This document shows, piece by piece, positions 38,382 through 46,562 of a DNA stretch of 64,000 nt. Where the stretch lies: contig CAJJCN010000022.1 in the NCBI GenBank assembly GCA_905182655.1, positions 26,107 through 90,106 on the forward strand, written 5' to 3'. The notes below the pieces were generated by a model. It was not told the origin of the DNA. It saw only the letters and a list, made by a program, of their open reading frames with translations, and did not search any database. Position numbers and translations under genes: made by a program. The stretch comes from Flammeovirgaceae bacterium UBA4465. GTDB taxonomy: Bacteria; Bacteroidota; Bacteroidia; Cytophagales; Cyclobacteriaceae. Each line of letters starts with the position of its first letter. Positions within the stretch are counted from its first letter, which is position 1.

Positions 38382-39266
38382 TTAAGATTGGTTTTTTTTA
38401 TCAAGTTTAGTATTAAAAAATATTTCTACTAAGGTTACCAATAAAATGACAGATCCACCTATATAAATATCTTTATTTGGCATCTCACTCAAAAAAATCA
38501 TCCCCCATCCAATCCCTAATACCGGGGTTAAATTACTCATAATACTTACCGTAGTTACCGAAAAATATTTAAAACTTCTCACAAACAATGTATGGCCAAC
38601 TGCAGTGGTAACGAAACCTAAAATGAATAGCTCACCCGTATTTTCAAGAAAATATTGATTTTGTTCAAGAGGATAAAAGAATAATAGAGGACCGAGAACT
38701 ATGCTTAAGCCCAAAAGCTGATAGGCCATAGACAATGAACCACTAATGACTTCAATATGCTTACGTATCAATATGTTTCTGATGGCATAAGAAAGGGCTG
38801 CTAATAAGCCAAATAAAACACCTACGGTAAGGTCATCATTCATATCAAAATTAGGCATCAAGAAATAGATACCTACCAAAGTAATCAAGGTTAAAGGTAA
38901 ATGTCGCTTAACCATTGAGTCTTTTAATAAAACCGGTTCAAGAATTGAGGTCATCAAAGGATAGGTGAAAAGTGTAAGCATGCCAATGGCCACATTAGAT
39001 AATTTGAGTGCATAAAAGTAAGCAAGCCAATGAACACCCATCAACAAGGTGGGAAGTATCATTTTAGTACGATCTGACCTCGATATATGACATGAATTAT
39101 TGAAGATAAGACGTATCAAAAAAAGGGCAATTGCACCTAAAAGGCAACGAGACCAAATGATCAAAACCACAGGTAGGTCAATCTGTTTCCCCAGTACACC
39201 TGAAGTACTCATAACCAAAATAGCAATGCCTAATTCGACTATATTAAGGGTTGATGTAGCTTTCAT
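38382..39266 (-). CDS. EamA/DMT-family transporter
   Basis: It is 294 residues with ten hydrophobic segments in two five-helix repeats, the EamA layout. The second repeat begins near AALSYAIRNILIR. It is the last gene of a minus-strand run after a nucleotidyltransferase and an anomeric-kinase-like protein, 13 bases from the kinase, so it may export or import a sugar or amino-acid compound. Substrate unknown. Convergent with the M16 gene; no terminator is obvious in the 63-base gap. Confidence 0.85.
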   Translation of the reverse strand: MKATSTLNIVELGIAILVMSTSGVLGKQIDLPVVLIIWSRCLLGAIALFLIRLIFNNSCHISRSDRTKMILPTLLMGVHWLAYFYALKLSNVAIGMLTLFTYPLMTSILEPVLLKDSMVKRHLPLTLITLVGIYFLMPNFDMNDDLTVGVLFGLLAALSYAIRNILIRKHIEVISGSLSMAYQLLGLSIVLGPLLFFYPLEQNQYFLENTGELFILGFVTTAVGHTLFVRSFKYFSVTTVSIMSNLTPVLGIGWGMIFLSEMPNKDIYIGGSVILLVTLVEIFFNTKLDKKNQS

Positions 39267-39279
39267 AGTTACATGAAAA

Positions 39280-40323
39280 TTATTTCAAATCCTTTAACTG
39301 ATGAATGATCTCTTGAGATAATTTAAATTGATTTTTGCATCGATCCAAGTTATGATTTGGATGATCAATTTTATAATACGTATTGCCCCCCATATAATCA
39401 GTCAAAAATCTTAATCCCATAATGAACGCCATGTAAGCTCCACTCAAGGGCAGAAACTGTATTTCAGTAGCATCTAATTCATCTTTGGCACCCTCTAAAT
39501 AACCTTCTTTGAAAGCCGAAAATCGATCACGATCTAAGGTTACCCATTGCAAATCTGGCTCATCTTCGGCAGCAGTAGATGCCGTTGTCCGAATGCCATC
39601 ACCGAAGTCATAATGAACAATACCGGGCATGACGGTATCCAAATCAATCACGCAACAACCTTTATTCAGCTGATTAAGCAACACGTTATTGAATTTGGTA
39701 TCATTATGGGTCACTCGTTTCCGTACTAAAGATAGCGCATCTAAATTCCAAATAGGTAGCAGTTGATGGGAAAGCAAAGTCACCCTAGCTATTTGATCGG
39801 CTGCAGGATGACTTTTTACATTTTTAATTTTCGCCTTGGCCTCCTTGAAATTACGTATTCTATAGTCCAAATTATGAAAATCCGCCAGGGTCACCGACAA
39901 ATCGGAAGGACTAAAATCATATAAGGCCCTAAGAAAAAAACCATAGGACTTGGCACCTTCAAAAATTTGCTCATCCGACTCAGGCACATCAAGCGACTTC
40001 AAATGAGATTTAAAATCAAACATTCTAAAATAGCCCTCTTCATGATGAACGAAATTTTCTGAGCGATGGGTCTGAATAAGTCGCAAAGTTTCTTGTGAGG
40101 TAATTCCTAATCGATCATAAGCTAAAGGTAGATACTCCGTAATTCTCTGAATGTTCTCCATCATGCCGGAAACATCCTTAAATATTTTATGATTGATTTT
40201 TTGGAACAAATATTCCTCATCGGTGGTGACTACCTTGAAAGTATCATTGATATGACCTCTTTCCAATCTTTCATAGCTTTTTATGGCACCTTGGATGCTA
40301 AATTGATTGATGATTTCAAGCAT
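39280..40323 (-). CDS. APH-fold phosphotransferase, NahK-like anomeric sugar kinase
   Basis: The 347-residue protein has the aminoglycoside/choline kinase fold: RGHINDTFKV near 22, catalytic loop THNDTKFNNVLL near 208-219 (Asp-x-Lys-x-x-Asn type), and the metal-binding VIDLDTVMPG. This set and the adjacent sugar nucleotidyltransferase match the N-acetylhexosamine 1-kinase plus pyrophosphorylase pairs of sugar salvage. Its ATG overlaps the stop of the nucleotidyltransferase gene (TAATG). The kinase would make a sugar-1-phosphate that the partner converts to a nucleotide sugar. Substrate identity is inferred. Confidence 0.75.
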   Translation of the reverse strand: MLEIINQFSIQGAIKSYERLERGHINDTFKVVTTDEEYLFQKINHKIFKDVSGMMENIQRITEYLPLAYDRLGITSQETLRLIQTHRSENFVHHEEGYFRMFDFKSHLKSLDVPESDEQIFEGAKSYGFFLRALYDFSPSDLSVTLADFHNLDYRIRNFKEAKAKIKNVKSHPAADQIARVTLLSHQLLPIWNLDALSLVRKRVTHNDTKFNNVLLNQLNKGCCVIDLDTVMPGIVHYDFGDGIRTTASTAAEDEPDLQWVTLDRDRFSAFKEGYLEGAKDELDATEIQFLPLSGAYMAFIMGLRFLTDYMGGNTYYKIDHPNHNLDRCKNQFKLSQEIIHQLKDLK

Positions 40324-41225
40324 TATTTGAAGAGGTCATCTGGATAAATTCTATCTGCAACCAATTGCTTGATTTGCGATTTGACCCATGCTTTGTCCTC
40401 ACTGTAGGTGACACCAAACCAGTGATCATCGGTCCTAAGAACGGGAATTTTAATTCCTTGTTCAATCAAGCTGCTTAAGACTAAAGGGATGTAATACTCT
40501 GCTTTAAGATTGGTTTTGCTGGCCTGATAGGTGGCATCAAAACCAGCTGCTATCTCTTTAAATATGGAAGAAGTAAAACCCATCAAATTCATTGAGACAG
40601 TAGACTGTCTATTCAGCTGAACACGCTTTCCCTCTTCTTCATAATATATATTTCCGTCAGCGGCACGCCCTATAGCTGTTCTTTCGGTAATTACCTTTAA
40701 ATATTGTTGCGCATCTATTTCACAGACGCCCCTAGAAACGGTACCATTGTCTGTTATCGTTTTCTCTAATTCATAACCCACCATACAACCGCTAAGCTCA
40801 TAATCATCAAGACCTTCTAAATGGGTTGCCAATGATTTTAACGATTCCTTACCATAAAAATCATCCGCATTTACAATCCCAAAGGGCTCGTTAACGACGG
40901 ATGCAGCCATCCAAACAGCATGCGCTGTGCCCCAAGGCTTCACCCTACCTTCAGGAACTGTATATGGTTTTGGAATCGCATCTAAGGTTTGATAAACCAC
41001 CTCAAAATCACCTTTATCCTGCCATTTATCAAGTATGGCCGCTCTAAATTCAGTATCTATTTCTTTTCGTATGACAAATATTATTTTACCAAAACCAGCT
41101 TCAAGTGCATCATGTACTGTATAATCTATAATTCTTTCACCCTTAGGTCCAAATCCATCTAACTGCTTGATGCCTCCATATCGACTCCCTAGGCCCGCAG
41201 CCAATATTACTAAACTTGGTTTCAT
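40323..41225 (-). CDS. Sugar-phosphate nucleotidyltransferase
   Basis: It is 300 residues with the Rossmann-like NTP transferase fold. The signature AAGLGSRYGGIKQLDGFGPKG differs from the strict GxGxRxxPxTK pattern; metal-binding NADDFYG is near residue 119. It should join a nucleoside triphosphate and a sugar-1-phosphate. The following kinase gene starts inside its stop codon, so the two are translationally coupled. A TATATTTG box upstream shares the 9-mer ACAAATATA with the PadR operator. An exact product (UDP- or other) cannot be given. Confidence 0.8.
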   Translation of the reverse strand: MKPSLVILAAGLGSRYGGIKQLDGFGPKGERIIDYTVHDALEAGFGKIIFVIRKEIDTEFRAAILDKWQDKGDFEVVYQTLDAIPKPYTVPEGRVKPWGTAHAVWMAASVVNEPFGIVNADDFYGKESLKSLATHLEGLDDYELSGCMVGYELEKTITDNGTVSRGVCEIDAQQYLKVITERTAIGRAADGNIYYEEEGKRVQLNRQSTVSMNLMGFTSSIFKEIAAGFDATYQASKTNLKAEYYIPLVLSSLIEQGIKIPVLRTDDHWFGVTYSEDKAWVKSQIKQLVADRIYPDDLFK

Positions 41226-41251
41226 AATTATTAATTAAAATGATTAAAACA

Positions 41252-41259
41252 CAAATATA
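41252..41259 (-). promoter_or_regulatory. Candidate -7 box of the nucleotidyltransferase-kinase-EamA operon
   Basis: The minus strand reads TATATTTG; transcription near 41248 gives a leader of about 23 bases. The plus-strand ACAAATATA here is identical to a 9-mer within the PadR inverted repeat, so PadR could bind this promoter weakly. Confidence 0.4.
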
Positions 41260-41348
41260 TCAAGACCTTGGTGACTAAGCAGTAGGTGATAACAATTGTA
41301 ATAAAAAATATTCCCGCTTTGAAGAAATTAAGACCGCATCAAAATCAT

Positions 41349-41678
41349 TCAAAGCTGACTATTCTTAAGTAATCGCTTATAAAATTCCATTCGAATTAAG
41401 ATCGTTTGATCTAATAGAGTTCTTCCCTCAACTGTTAATTTGACAAGCCGTTTACTTCTCCCACCTCTGTCTTTTGAAATTCCACCTAATTCAGAATCAA
41501 TAAGCCCTTTGATCTCCAATCGACGCAATACCGCATGAATGGCTGTGATATCAATTTTTCGTTTCGCATGAGAAAGCATTTCATCTTGAATAGACTGGGC
41601 ATATACAGAGGATTGAATCGCACCAACGGCCAATAAAATCAATTCCTCAAGTTCCCCAATTGATTTTTTCTTCATCAT
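41349..41678 (-). CDS. PadR-family transcriptional regulator
   Basis: A 109-residue winged-helix protein starting MMKKKSIGELEELILLAVGA, the usual PadR N-terminus. Helix-turn-helix residues are in AIHAVLRRLEIKGLIDSELG, with the wing RGGRSKRLVKLT. It lacks the long C-terminal coiled-coil of PadR-s1 members, so it is the short PadR-s2 kind. An upstream extension to 41750 runs through the operator and is not coding. Directly upstream lies a perfect inverted repeat that contains its -7 box, so strong autoregulation is likely. The ligand is unknown. Confidence 0.88.
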   Translation of the reverse strand: MMKKKSIGELEELILLAVGAIQSSVYAQSIQDEMLSHAKRKIDITAIHAVLRRLEIKGLIDSELGGISKDRGGRSKRLVKLTVEGRTLLDQTILIRMEFYKRLLKNSQL

Positions 41679-41686
41679 CTCATCTT

Positions 41687-41742
41687 TATTTATTGTACAA
41701 ATATACATATAATTGATTAAATGTATATTTGTACAATAAATA
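41687..41742. promoter_or_regulatory. Perfect 22-bp inverted repeat: PadR operator with embedded promoter boxes
   Basis: Arms 41687-41708 and 41721-41742 are exact reverse complements, separated by a 12-base AT spacer. Each arm contains TGTA-N6-TACA, itself a short palindrome like the known PadR site ATGT-N8-ACAT, so two dimers could bind. The minus-strand box TATATTTG (41698-41705), 20 bases before the PadR ATG, is inside one arm; the mirrored box (41724-41731) faces the other way. Bound PadR would cover both. The repeat ends seven bases before the symporter terminator. Confidence 0.8.
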
Positions 41743-41748
41743 TACAAC

Positions 41749-41770
41749 AAAAAAGGCCCTTATAGGCCTT
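41749..41770 (-). terminator. Intrinsic terminator after the symporter gene
   Basis: On the minus strand AAGGCC / GGCCTT forms a 6-bp stem with a 6-base loop and is followed by a run of six T. It lies between the symporter stop (41786) and the PadR operator, so the symporter and PadR messages are separate. Confidence 0.7.
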
Positions 41771-41785
41771 AAATGCGTTTCAACA

Positions 41786-43600
41786 TTAATCAAGATTGAG
41801 TTTTGACATGATTCGGAACAATAAGTAAGCACAGATAGACGACAATAACAATAAGCCCATACCCAAGATAGTATTGCCATAAACGAGACCTCCTATTCCG
41901 AACAGCGAGGTGTATATCGTAATACACCCAATGAATACCAGAAGTATTTGCTTGGGCATCTGCCAAGTGACGCCATGACCTTCGTCACATGGATCCCCAT
42001 CTGCGATGGCCGCATCTACTACTTTCTTCCAACCAGGACCTCCAGGAATAGTGAGCTTATAAAAAGCCCTCAGCACCTCTTTCTTCTCAGGCTTAGTGAT
42101 CAAGGTCGTTACGATCCAAGAAACTGTAACAATACCTACAGTGATTAAAAGCTTAACGGTAAATCCATCCAAAATGGTGGTAGCCACCTGTTGATCGTCT
42201 ACCAATAAAACCAAAATTAAGGCAACGAAGGTAGCCACGACCATCGTAACGATTTCAGTAATCGCATTGATCCTCCACCAAAACCATCGCATGATGTAAA
42301 CCGCACCTGAACCCGCACCCGTTAATAATAATATATTAAAAGCCTCAGTAGCATTATCTAAAACGGTTAGAGACAAGGTCCCTGCAAATACCATAAGTAG
42401 TACCGTGGTGATTCTACCCATTCTGACCATTTGATGCTCAGAAGCATCGGGCTTGACAAATCTTTTATAAAAGTCATTAACAATATAAGAGGATCCCCAA
42501 TTTAAGTGGGTTCCTATCGTCGACATGTAGGCTGCAATGATTGAGGCGACTACTAAACCTAACCAACCAGGTCCTAACTTGGTCAACATTGCTGGATAGG
42601 CGATGTCATCTTTTAGATACTTTGGGTCAATTCCAGGGAACTCAGCCTGAATATCGGAAAGTTCTGGATAGATAATTAATGAAGCCAACGCGACAATGAT
42701 CCAAGGCCACGGGCGTAATGCATAATGTGCAAAATTAAAAAATAACGTCGCCCCCACCGCATTTTTTTCATTTTTGGCAGATAACATTCTTTGGGCTATG
42801 TAGCCCCCACCCCCAGGTTCTGCGCCAGGATACCAAACCGCCCACCACTGCACAGCCAATGGAATAAGTAACAAAGGGACCCAGACGGTCGGATCAGAAA
42901 AATCTGGAAAAAAACTAATCTTATCTGCAATTCTAGGATCATTGATCAATCCACTCAACCCTCCTATTTCTACTATTTCAGGTTGACTTACGGCTACGTA
43001 TGCCGCATAAACGGCTCCAAACATGGCTATGCCATATTGGAAGAAATCAGCCCAAACTACCCCTTTAATACCTCCTAAGGCCGCATACATCACCACCACT
43101 ACAGAAGCGCCAATGACCACTACCCACGGCTCCAATCCCAGCATTACACCTCCGATTTTGATGGCTGCTAAGGTAACCGAACCCATGATGAGACAGTTGA
43201 AGAAAATGCCTAAATAAAGTGCCCTAAATCCTCTTAAAAAAGAAGCTAATTTACCTCCATATCTAATTTCATAAAACTCTAAATCGGTATTGATATTGGA
43301 TTTACGCCACAACCGAGCATAGATAAATACCGTCACCATACCGGTTATGAGGAAAGCCCACCACGCCCAGTTCTTCGCCACGCCATTCTCTCTTACAAAC
43401 CCGGTAACCAAATTAGGAGTATCTGCCGAAAAGGTGCAGGCAACCATAGAAACACCCAATAACCACCATGGCATATCTCTACCCCCTAAAAAAAACTCTT
43501 CTGTACTATCTCCTGCCGTGCGCGAGGCCCACCAGCCAATCCCTAAAACAATGATGAAAAATATACTTATTATTATCCAATCAACGGTCGCTAAAATCAT
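41786..43600 (-). CDS. Sodium:solute symporter (SSS family)
   Basis: From the ATG at 43600 it has 604 residues with about thirteen hydrophobic segments. The family motif EEFFLGGRDMPWWLLGVSM is near the start, and the Na+ site region FSADTPNLVTGF follows; later PGAEPGGGGYIAQRML and VASIIAAYMSTIGTHLNWGS match. The frame opens upstream to 43693 but only from an ATT, which I reject. It follows trans-3-hydroxyproline dehydratase, so uptake of a proline-like or hydroxyproline compound is a reasonable guess, but sugar-type SSS members look similar. Na+ coupling suits the NQR sodium pump. Confidence 0.88.
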   Translation of the reverse strand: MILATVDWIIISIFFIIVLGIGWWASRTAGDSTEEFFLGGRDMPWWLLGVSMVACTFSADTPNLVTGFVRENGVAKNWAWWAFLITGMVTVFIYARLWRKSNINTDLEFYEIRYGGKLASFLRGFRALYLGIFFNCLIMGSVTLAAIKIGGVMLGLEPWVVVIGASVVVVMYAALGGIKGVVWADFFQYGIAMFGAVYAAYVAVSQPEIVEIGGLSGLINDPRIADKISFFPDFSDPTVWVPLLLIPLAVQWWAVWYPGAEPGGGGYIAQRMLSAKNEKNAVGATLFFNFAHYALRPWPWIIVALASLIIYPELSDIQAEFPGIDPKYLKDDIAYPAMLTKLGPGWLGLVVASIIAAYMSTIGTHLNWGSSYIVNDFYKRFVKPDASEHQMVRMGRITTVLLMVFAGTLSLTVLDNATEAFNILLLTGAGSGAVYIMRWFWWRINAITEIVTMVVATFVALILVLLVDDQQVATTILDGFTVKLLITVGIVTVSWIVTTLITKPEKKEVLRAFYKLTIPGGPGWKKVVDAAIADGDPCDEGHGVTWQMPKQILLVFIGCITIYTSLFGIGGLVYGNTILGMGLLLLSSICAYLLFRIMSKLNLD

Positions 43601-43756
43601 AAAAAAATAAATTAAATGTGGCTCAATATAAGAAAAAAAACTATTACTATTCGACCCAAACTCACCATTTCTCGTCAAGTATGAATCAATCACCGCTTAC
43701 CTACTCCAAAAAATTGAAATAGGTATTACTGCGCACCATACTTACCTAGACCCTGA

Positions 43757-44794
43757 TTATCTCAACATAAAACCACCAGATAGAGGATCATTGGGATCGA
43801 TCCAAAATTCATTTTTCCCAGTATAAAAGGCCTGCCCTTGGACTATAGGAATTACCGCATCATAATTTGAAAATTTTACTGATTCCTTTATTTGACATTT
43901 AAATTGCGTGCCCAAAATACTTTCAATGGTCATCCAATGATTCAACGCCAATTCTTTGCGCGCATGATGAATCGCCAGCCTTGCAGAAACACCAGAACCG
44001 GTGGGACTACGATCCAATTGCCCATTTGCAAACACGCATACATTACGACTATCCACCTGAGAAGTTTTAGATGATTCTATAAAAATCGTTCCATAAAGAA
44101 AACTCAAATCCTCTTCATAAGGATGGGCTGCAGCCTCGCCATTCAAAGATATCGCCTGCTTGATGGCCATGCCTACGCAAATTAACTTTTGATAGTGGGG
44201 GGGATCACATTTCAAGCCTAGATCAACTGCATTAACAAAAGCATAAAAGGCACCGCCATAGGCCAGGTCATACTGCACCGTTCCTAGCTCGGGAATCTTA
44301 ATGATTTGATCTAATGCGACGACAAAAGAGGGTACGTTCTCAAAGCTTACCGAAACCACTTCTTGGTCAATAACTTCTGCATAAGCCGTCAATATACCGC
44401 AAGGTGCTTCTATTAACACCTTAGTTTGGGGCTCAACCTTTTCAACCCAACCTGAATCTACTGCCAGCTTAGTGATAGCAATCGTGGCATGACCGCACAT
44501 CGTACTGTAACCGTCATTATGCATAAATACTACTCCGAAATCGGCCCTTTGACTAGGGACCACTACGACACCATACATATCTGAATGTCCCCTAGGCTCA
44601 AACATTAATGATTGGCGAAGATGATCATGATTTTCTTTTAAAAACTTTCTGTTTTCAAGCACACTCGCATGCCTCAGTAATGGATATCCCTCCAATATGA
44701 CACGCAAAGGTTCTCCACCTGTATGCATATCAATGGTCTTTATTTTAACCCAATCAATATTGGGTTCGATCCCTCTTAATTTCGCCATATCCAT
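43757..44794 (-). CDS. trans-3-hydroxy-L-proline dehydratase (proline racemase fold)
   Basis: The 345-residue protein has the proline racemase fold: KTIDMHTGGEPLRV near 19-32, the first catalytic Cys100 in MCGHATIA, and DRSPTGSGVSARL with Thr265 where racemases and 4-hydroxyproline epimerases have Cys. Cys/Thr at these two sites is the documented mark of trans-3-hydroxyproline dehydratase, which makes pyrroline-2-carboxylate. A reductase for that product is not in the window. The divergent small gene and the downstream symporter are neighbours; collagen-like sources are plausible marine substrates. Confidence 0.85.
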   Translation of the reverse strand: MDMAKLRGIEPNIDWVKIKTIDMHTGGEPLRVILEGYPLLRHASVLENRKFLKENHDHLRQSLMFEPRGHSDMYGVVVVPSQRADFGVVFMHNDGYSTMCGHATIAITKLAVDSGWVEKVEPQTKVLIEAPCGILTAYAEVIDQEVVSVSFENVPSFVVALDQIIKIPELGTVQYDLAYGGAFYAFVNAVDLGLKCDPPHYQKLICVGMAIKQAISLNGEAAAHPYEEDLSFLYGTIFIESSKTSQVDSRNVCVFANGQLDRSPTGSGVSARLAIHHARKELALNHWMTIESILGTQFKCQIKESVKFSNYDAVIPIVQGQAFYTGKNEFWIDPNDPLSGGFMLR

Positions 44795-44909
44795 GGTTTA
44801 AGTTATGAAATAAATTTCAGCTTTCGAAACAATGCATACGATCAAAAAATTAAGACCAAAAGAACCTAGAAAAAATAAGCTTCTCTCATTTTCATACAAA
44901 AAGACTTCC

Positions 44910-44917
44910 TAAATTTG
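44910..44917 (+). promoter_or_regulatory. Candidate -7 box, near-leaderless transcript
   Basis: TAAATTTG ends four bases before the ATG at 44922, so transcription would begin at or next to the start codon. No good TTG is found at the usual spacing. Confidence 0.4.
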
Positions 44918-44921
44918 TTCA

Positions 44922-45326
44922 ATGATTTTGAATATATCTTATCAAAGCAAAAGTCAAGAACGCGATATTAATGATCACGTCGGTCTCTCTTATACGTTCT
45001 GGGAAAGCTTAAAAATGGGGGGATCAGGATCCCAAAAGTTAATTATTAATGACTGTCATGAAATCTTTGACCCTTACCTCAAACAATTACATAGTACCAA
45101 ATATTGCAATATAGAATTACGTCCCAAAGGCATTGGACTCAGATTTAGATATAAATTGGAAGCCATTGGATGGTTTATCCCTTATACAGATCTTAGTTAT
45201 AATCATGGAGCCCATAATTTAAAGGTTCAAGATCAACTTACAGGATATTTTATGAATTTAAAAGCTTCTCACCGCAACCAGATCAACCTGAAATTCATGG
45301 AAAAGATGAAGTTATTAGCTGGCTGA
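44922..45326 (+). CDS. Unknown 134-residue protein
   Basis: It has no signal peptide and no membrane segment. It starts MILNISYQSKSQERDINDHV and has mixed alpha/beta character with many aromatic residues (FRYKLEAIGWFIPYTD) and a basic end (LKASHRNQINLKFMEKMKLL). It overlaps the convergent DUF5606 gene by 12 bases tail to tail. I do not recognise a named domain; it looks like a conserved cytoplasmic Bacteroidota protein. Its ATG sits right after a -7 box. Confidence 0.6.
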   Translation: MILNISYQSKSQERDINDHVGLSYTFWESLKMGGSGSQKLIINDCHEIFDPYLKQLHSTKYCNIELRPKGIGLRFRYKLEAIGWFIPYTDLSYNHGAHNLKVQDQLTGYFMNLKASHRNQINLKFMEKMKLLAG

Positions 45327-45854
45327 ATCTTGGCTTTTCTTTACAGGTTTTGTTGAATTAGGTTTTTTCTTGCTCTTTTTCTTTGCTTGGTCCATTTCAG
45401 GGACATCATTGACTTCCGGACCCGTATCTTCCTTTGTTGATGCCTCAGGGGTGTCATCTTCCATGAGGTGACCTAGCTCCAAGATTAATAGACTTTGATA
45501 CCAAGTAATCACTTTTTTGATGTCTGAAACATATACTTTATCCACATCATAATTAGGTAAAATACTTTTAAAAAATGATTTGAGCTCTTCAGGATCTGCT
45601 TTTTTGTCCAATCCTATTTCCCCATCATAGGTTTTGTGAATGGTCTTAAAAACTTCCAACAAAGGAACTGATTCTGCTTCATCCAAAACATAAATCGAAA
45701 TTTCTGAAAGTACAGAGACCTTGGCACTTGCCCCCGCAATCATTCGCTTTTTCGATGCATCAAGTGACTCCAAAATAACCCCTGTTCTGGTTGGATTAAT
45801 CACTTTGAACAAACCCCCTTTGCCTGATAAAGCCGCAATTTCAGTAAACTTCAT
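45315..45854 (-). CDS. DUF5606 family protein
   Basis: The 179-residue protein has the Bacteroidota-specific DUF5606 domain over the first 125 residues: MKFTEIAALSGKGGLFKVIN, then beta strands with TRTGVILESLDASKKR and LPNYDVDKVYVSDIKKVI. The rest is a low-complexity Glu/Lys tail (TPEASTKEDTGPEVNDVPEM, then poly-Lys). The N-terminal SH3-like strands suggest nucleic-acid or protein binding, but no function is known. It has its own promoter. Confidence 0.88.
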   Translation of the reverse strand: MKFTEIAALSGKGGLFKVINPTRTGVILESLDASKKRMIAGASAKVSVLSEISIYVLDEAESVPLLEVFKTIHKTYDGEIGLDKKADPEELKSFFKSILPNYDVDKVYVSDIKKVITWYQSLLILELGHLMEDDTPEASTKEDTGPEVNDVPEMDQAKKKSKKKPNSTKPVKKSQDSAS

Positions 45855-45872
45855 ATTCTCCTATTTTTTTTG

Positions 45873-45903
45873 CAAAAGTAAATAAAGTAATCCGCGCACC
45901 CAA
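45873..45903 (-). promoter_or_regulatory. Promoter of the DUF5606 gene
   Basis: On the minus strand a TTG (plus positions 45901-45903) and TACTTTTG (45873-45880) are 20 bases apart, matching the -33/-7 pattern. Transcription near 45869 gives a leader of about 15 bases. Confidence 0.55.
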
Positions 45904-45909
45904 TTAAAA

Positions 45910-46506
45910 TCACCCTCGATTAATTTGCCTAACATAATCAAGGATTTGATCTTTTCCTTCTCCGGAAATAGATGAAGTTTGAAACTGAACCGGCAACTCA
46001 TCCCATTCCGATTTCAAAACCTTTAGATAATGATCTAAGCTTTTTTGAAGATTTACCTTACCCAACTTATCCGTCTTGGTAAAAACAATGGCAAAGGGGA
46101 TTTCGTTTTCGCCAAGCCACCTCATAAATTCGAGATCAATCGCTTGGGGCTCATGCCTGGAATCGATAAGTAAAAAAACACAATGCAAATTTTCACGCAT
46201 CTGTAAATATTCATTGATCATTAATTTCCATTTGGCCTTTTCAGTTTTGGATACTTTAGCCCACCCATAACCTGGCAGATCGACTAAATACCAACTGCTA
46301 TCTATCAAAAAATGATTAATCAGTTGGGTTTTCCCTGGCTTCACAGAAACTTTGGCTAGTTTTTTTCTGTTAGTGAGACAGTTAATTAGAGAGGACTTCC
46401 CTACATTAGAGCGGCCAATAAACGCATATTCAGGTAGTTTAGGTTCCGGACATTCGGAAAGCGCTGGGCTACTCTTAACAAAACTGGCAGATTTGATAGA
46501 ATTCAT
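45910..46506 (-). CDS. engB: Ribosome-biogenesis GTPase EngB/YihA
   Basis: It is a 198-residue essential GTPase in large-subunit maturation. G1 is GRSNVGKSS (31-39), G3 is DLPGYGW and G4 is FTKTDK. The frame runs to 46596, but the added residues are hydrophobic and unlike the family, and MNSIKSASFVKSS at 46506 matches the normal start. It is divergent from ubiE with a 56-base shared upstream region. Confidence 0.95.
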   Translation of the reverse strand: MNSIKSASFVKSSPALSECPEPKLPEYAFIGRSNVGKSSLINCLTNRKKLAKVSVKPGKTQLINHFLIDSSWYLVDLPGYGWAKVSKTEKAKWKLMINEYLQMRENLHCVFLLIDSRHEPQAIDLEFMRWLGENEIPFAIVFTKTDKLGKVNLQKSLDHYLKVLKSEWDELPVQFQTSSISGEGKDQILDYVRQINRG

Positions 46507-46562
46507 TAAAAAAAAAGTTTGAAATAAGAAAACAAGTTGAGCATCAGTTAATATTGCAATAA

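Noticed and set aside
41679-41750. Upstream extension of the PadR frame
   Set aside because: It would run through the inverted repeat and the -7 box, and PadR proteins start at the MKKKSIGELEEL equivalent.
43601-43693. Upstream extension of the symporter frame
   Set aside because: It begins only at ATT and adds residues unlike SSS proteins. The ATG at 43600 fits the family start.
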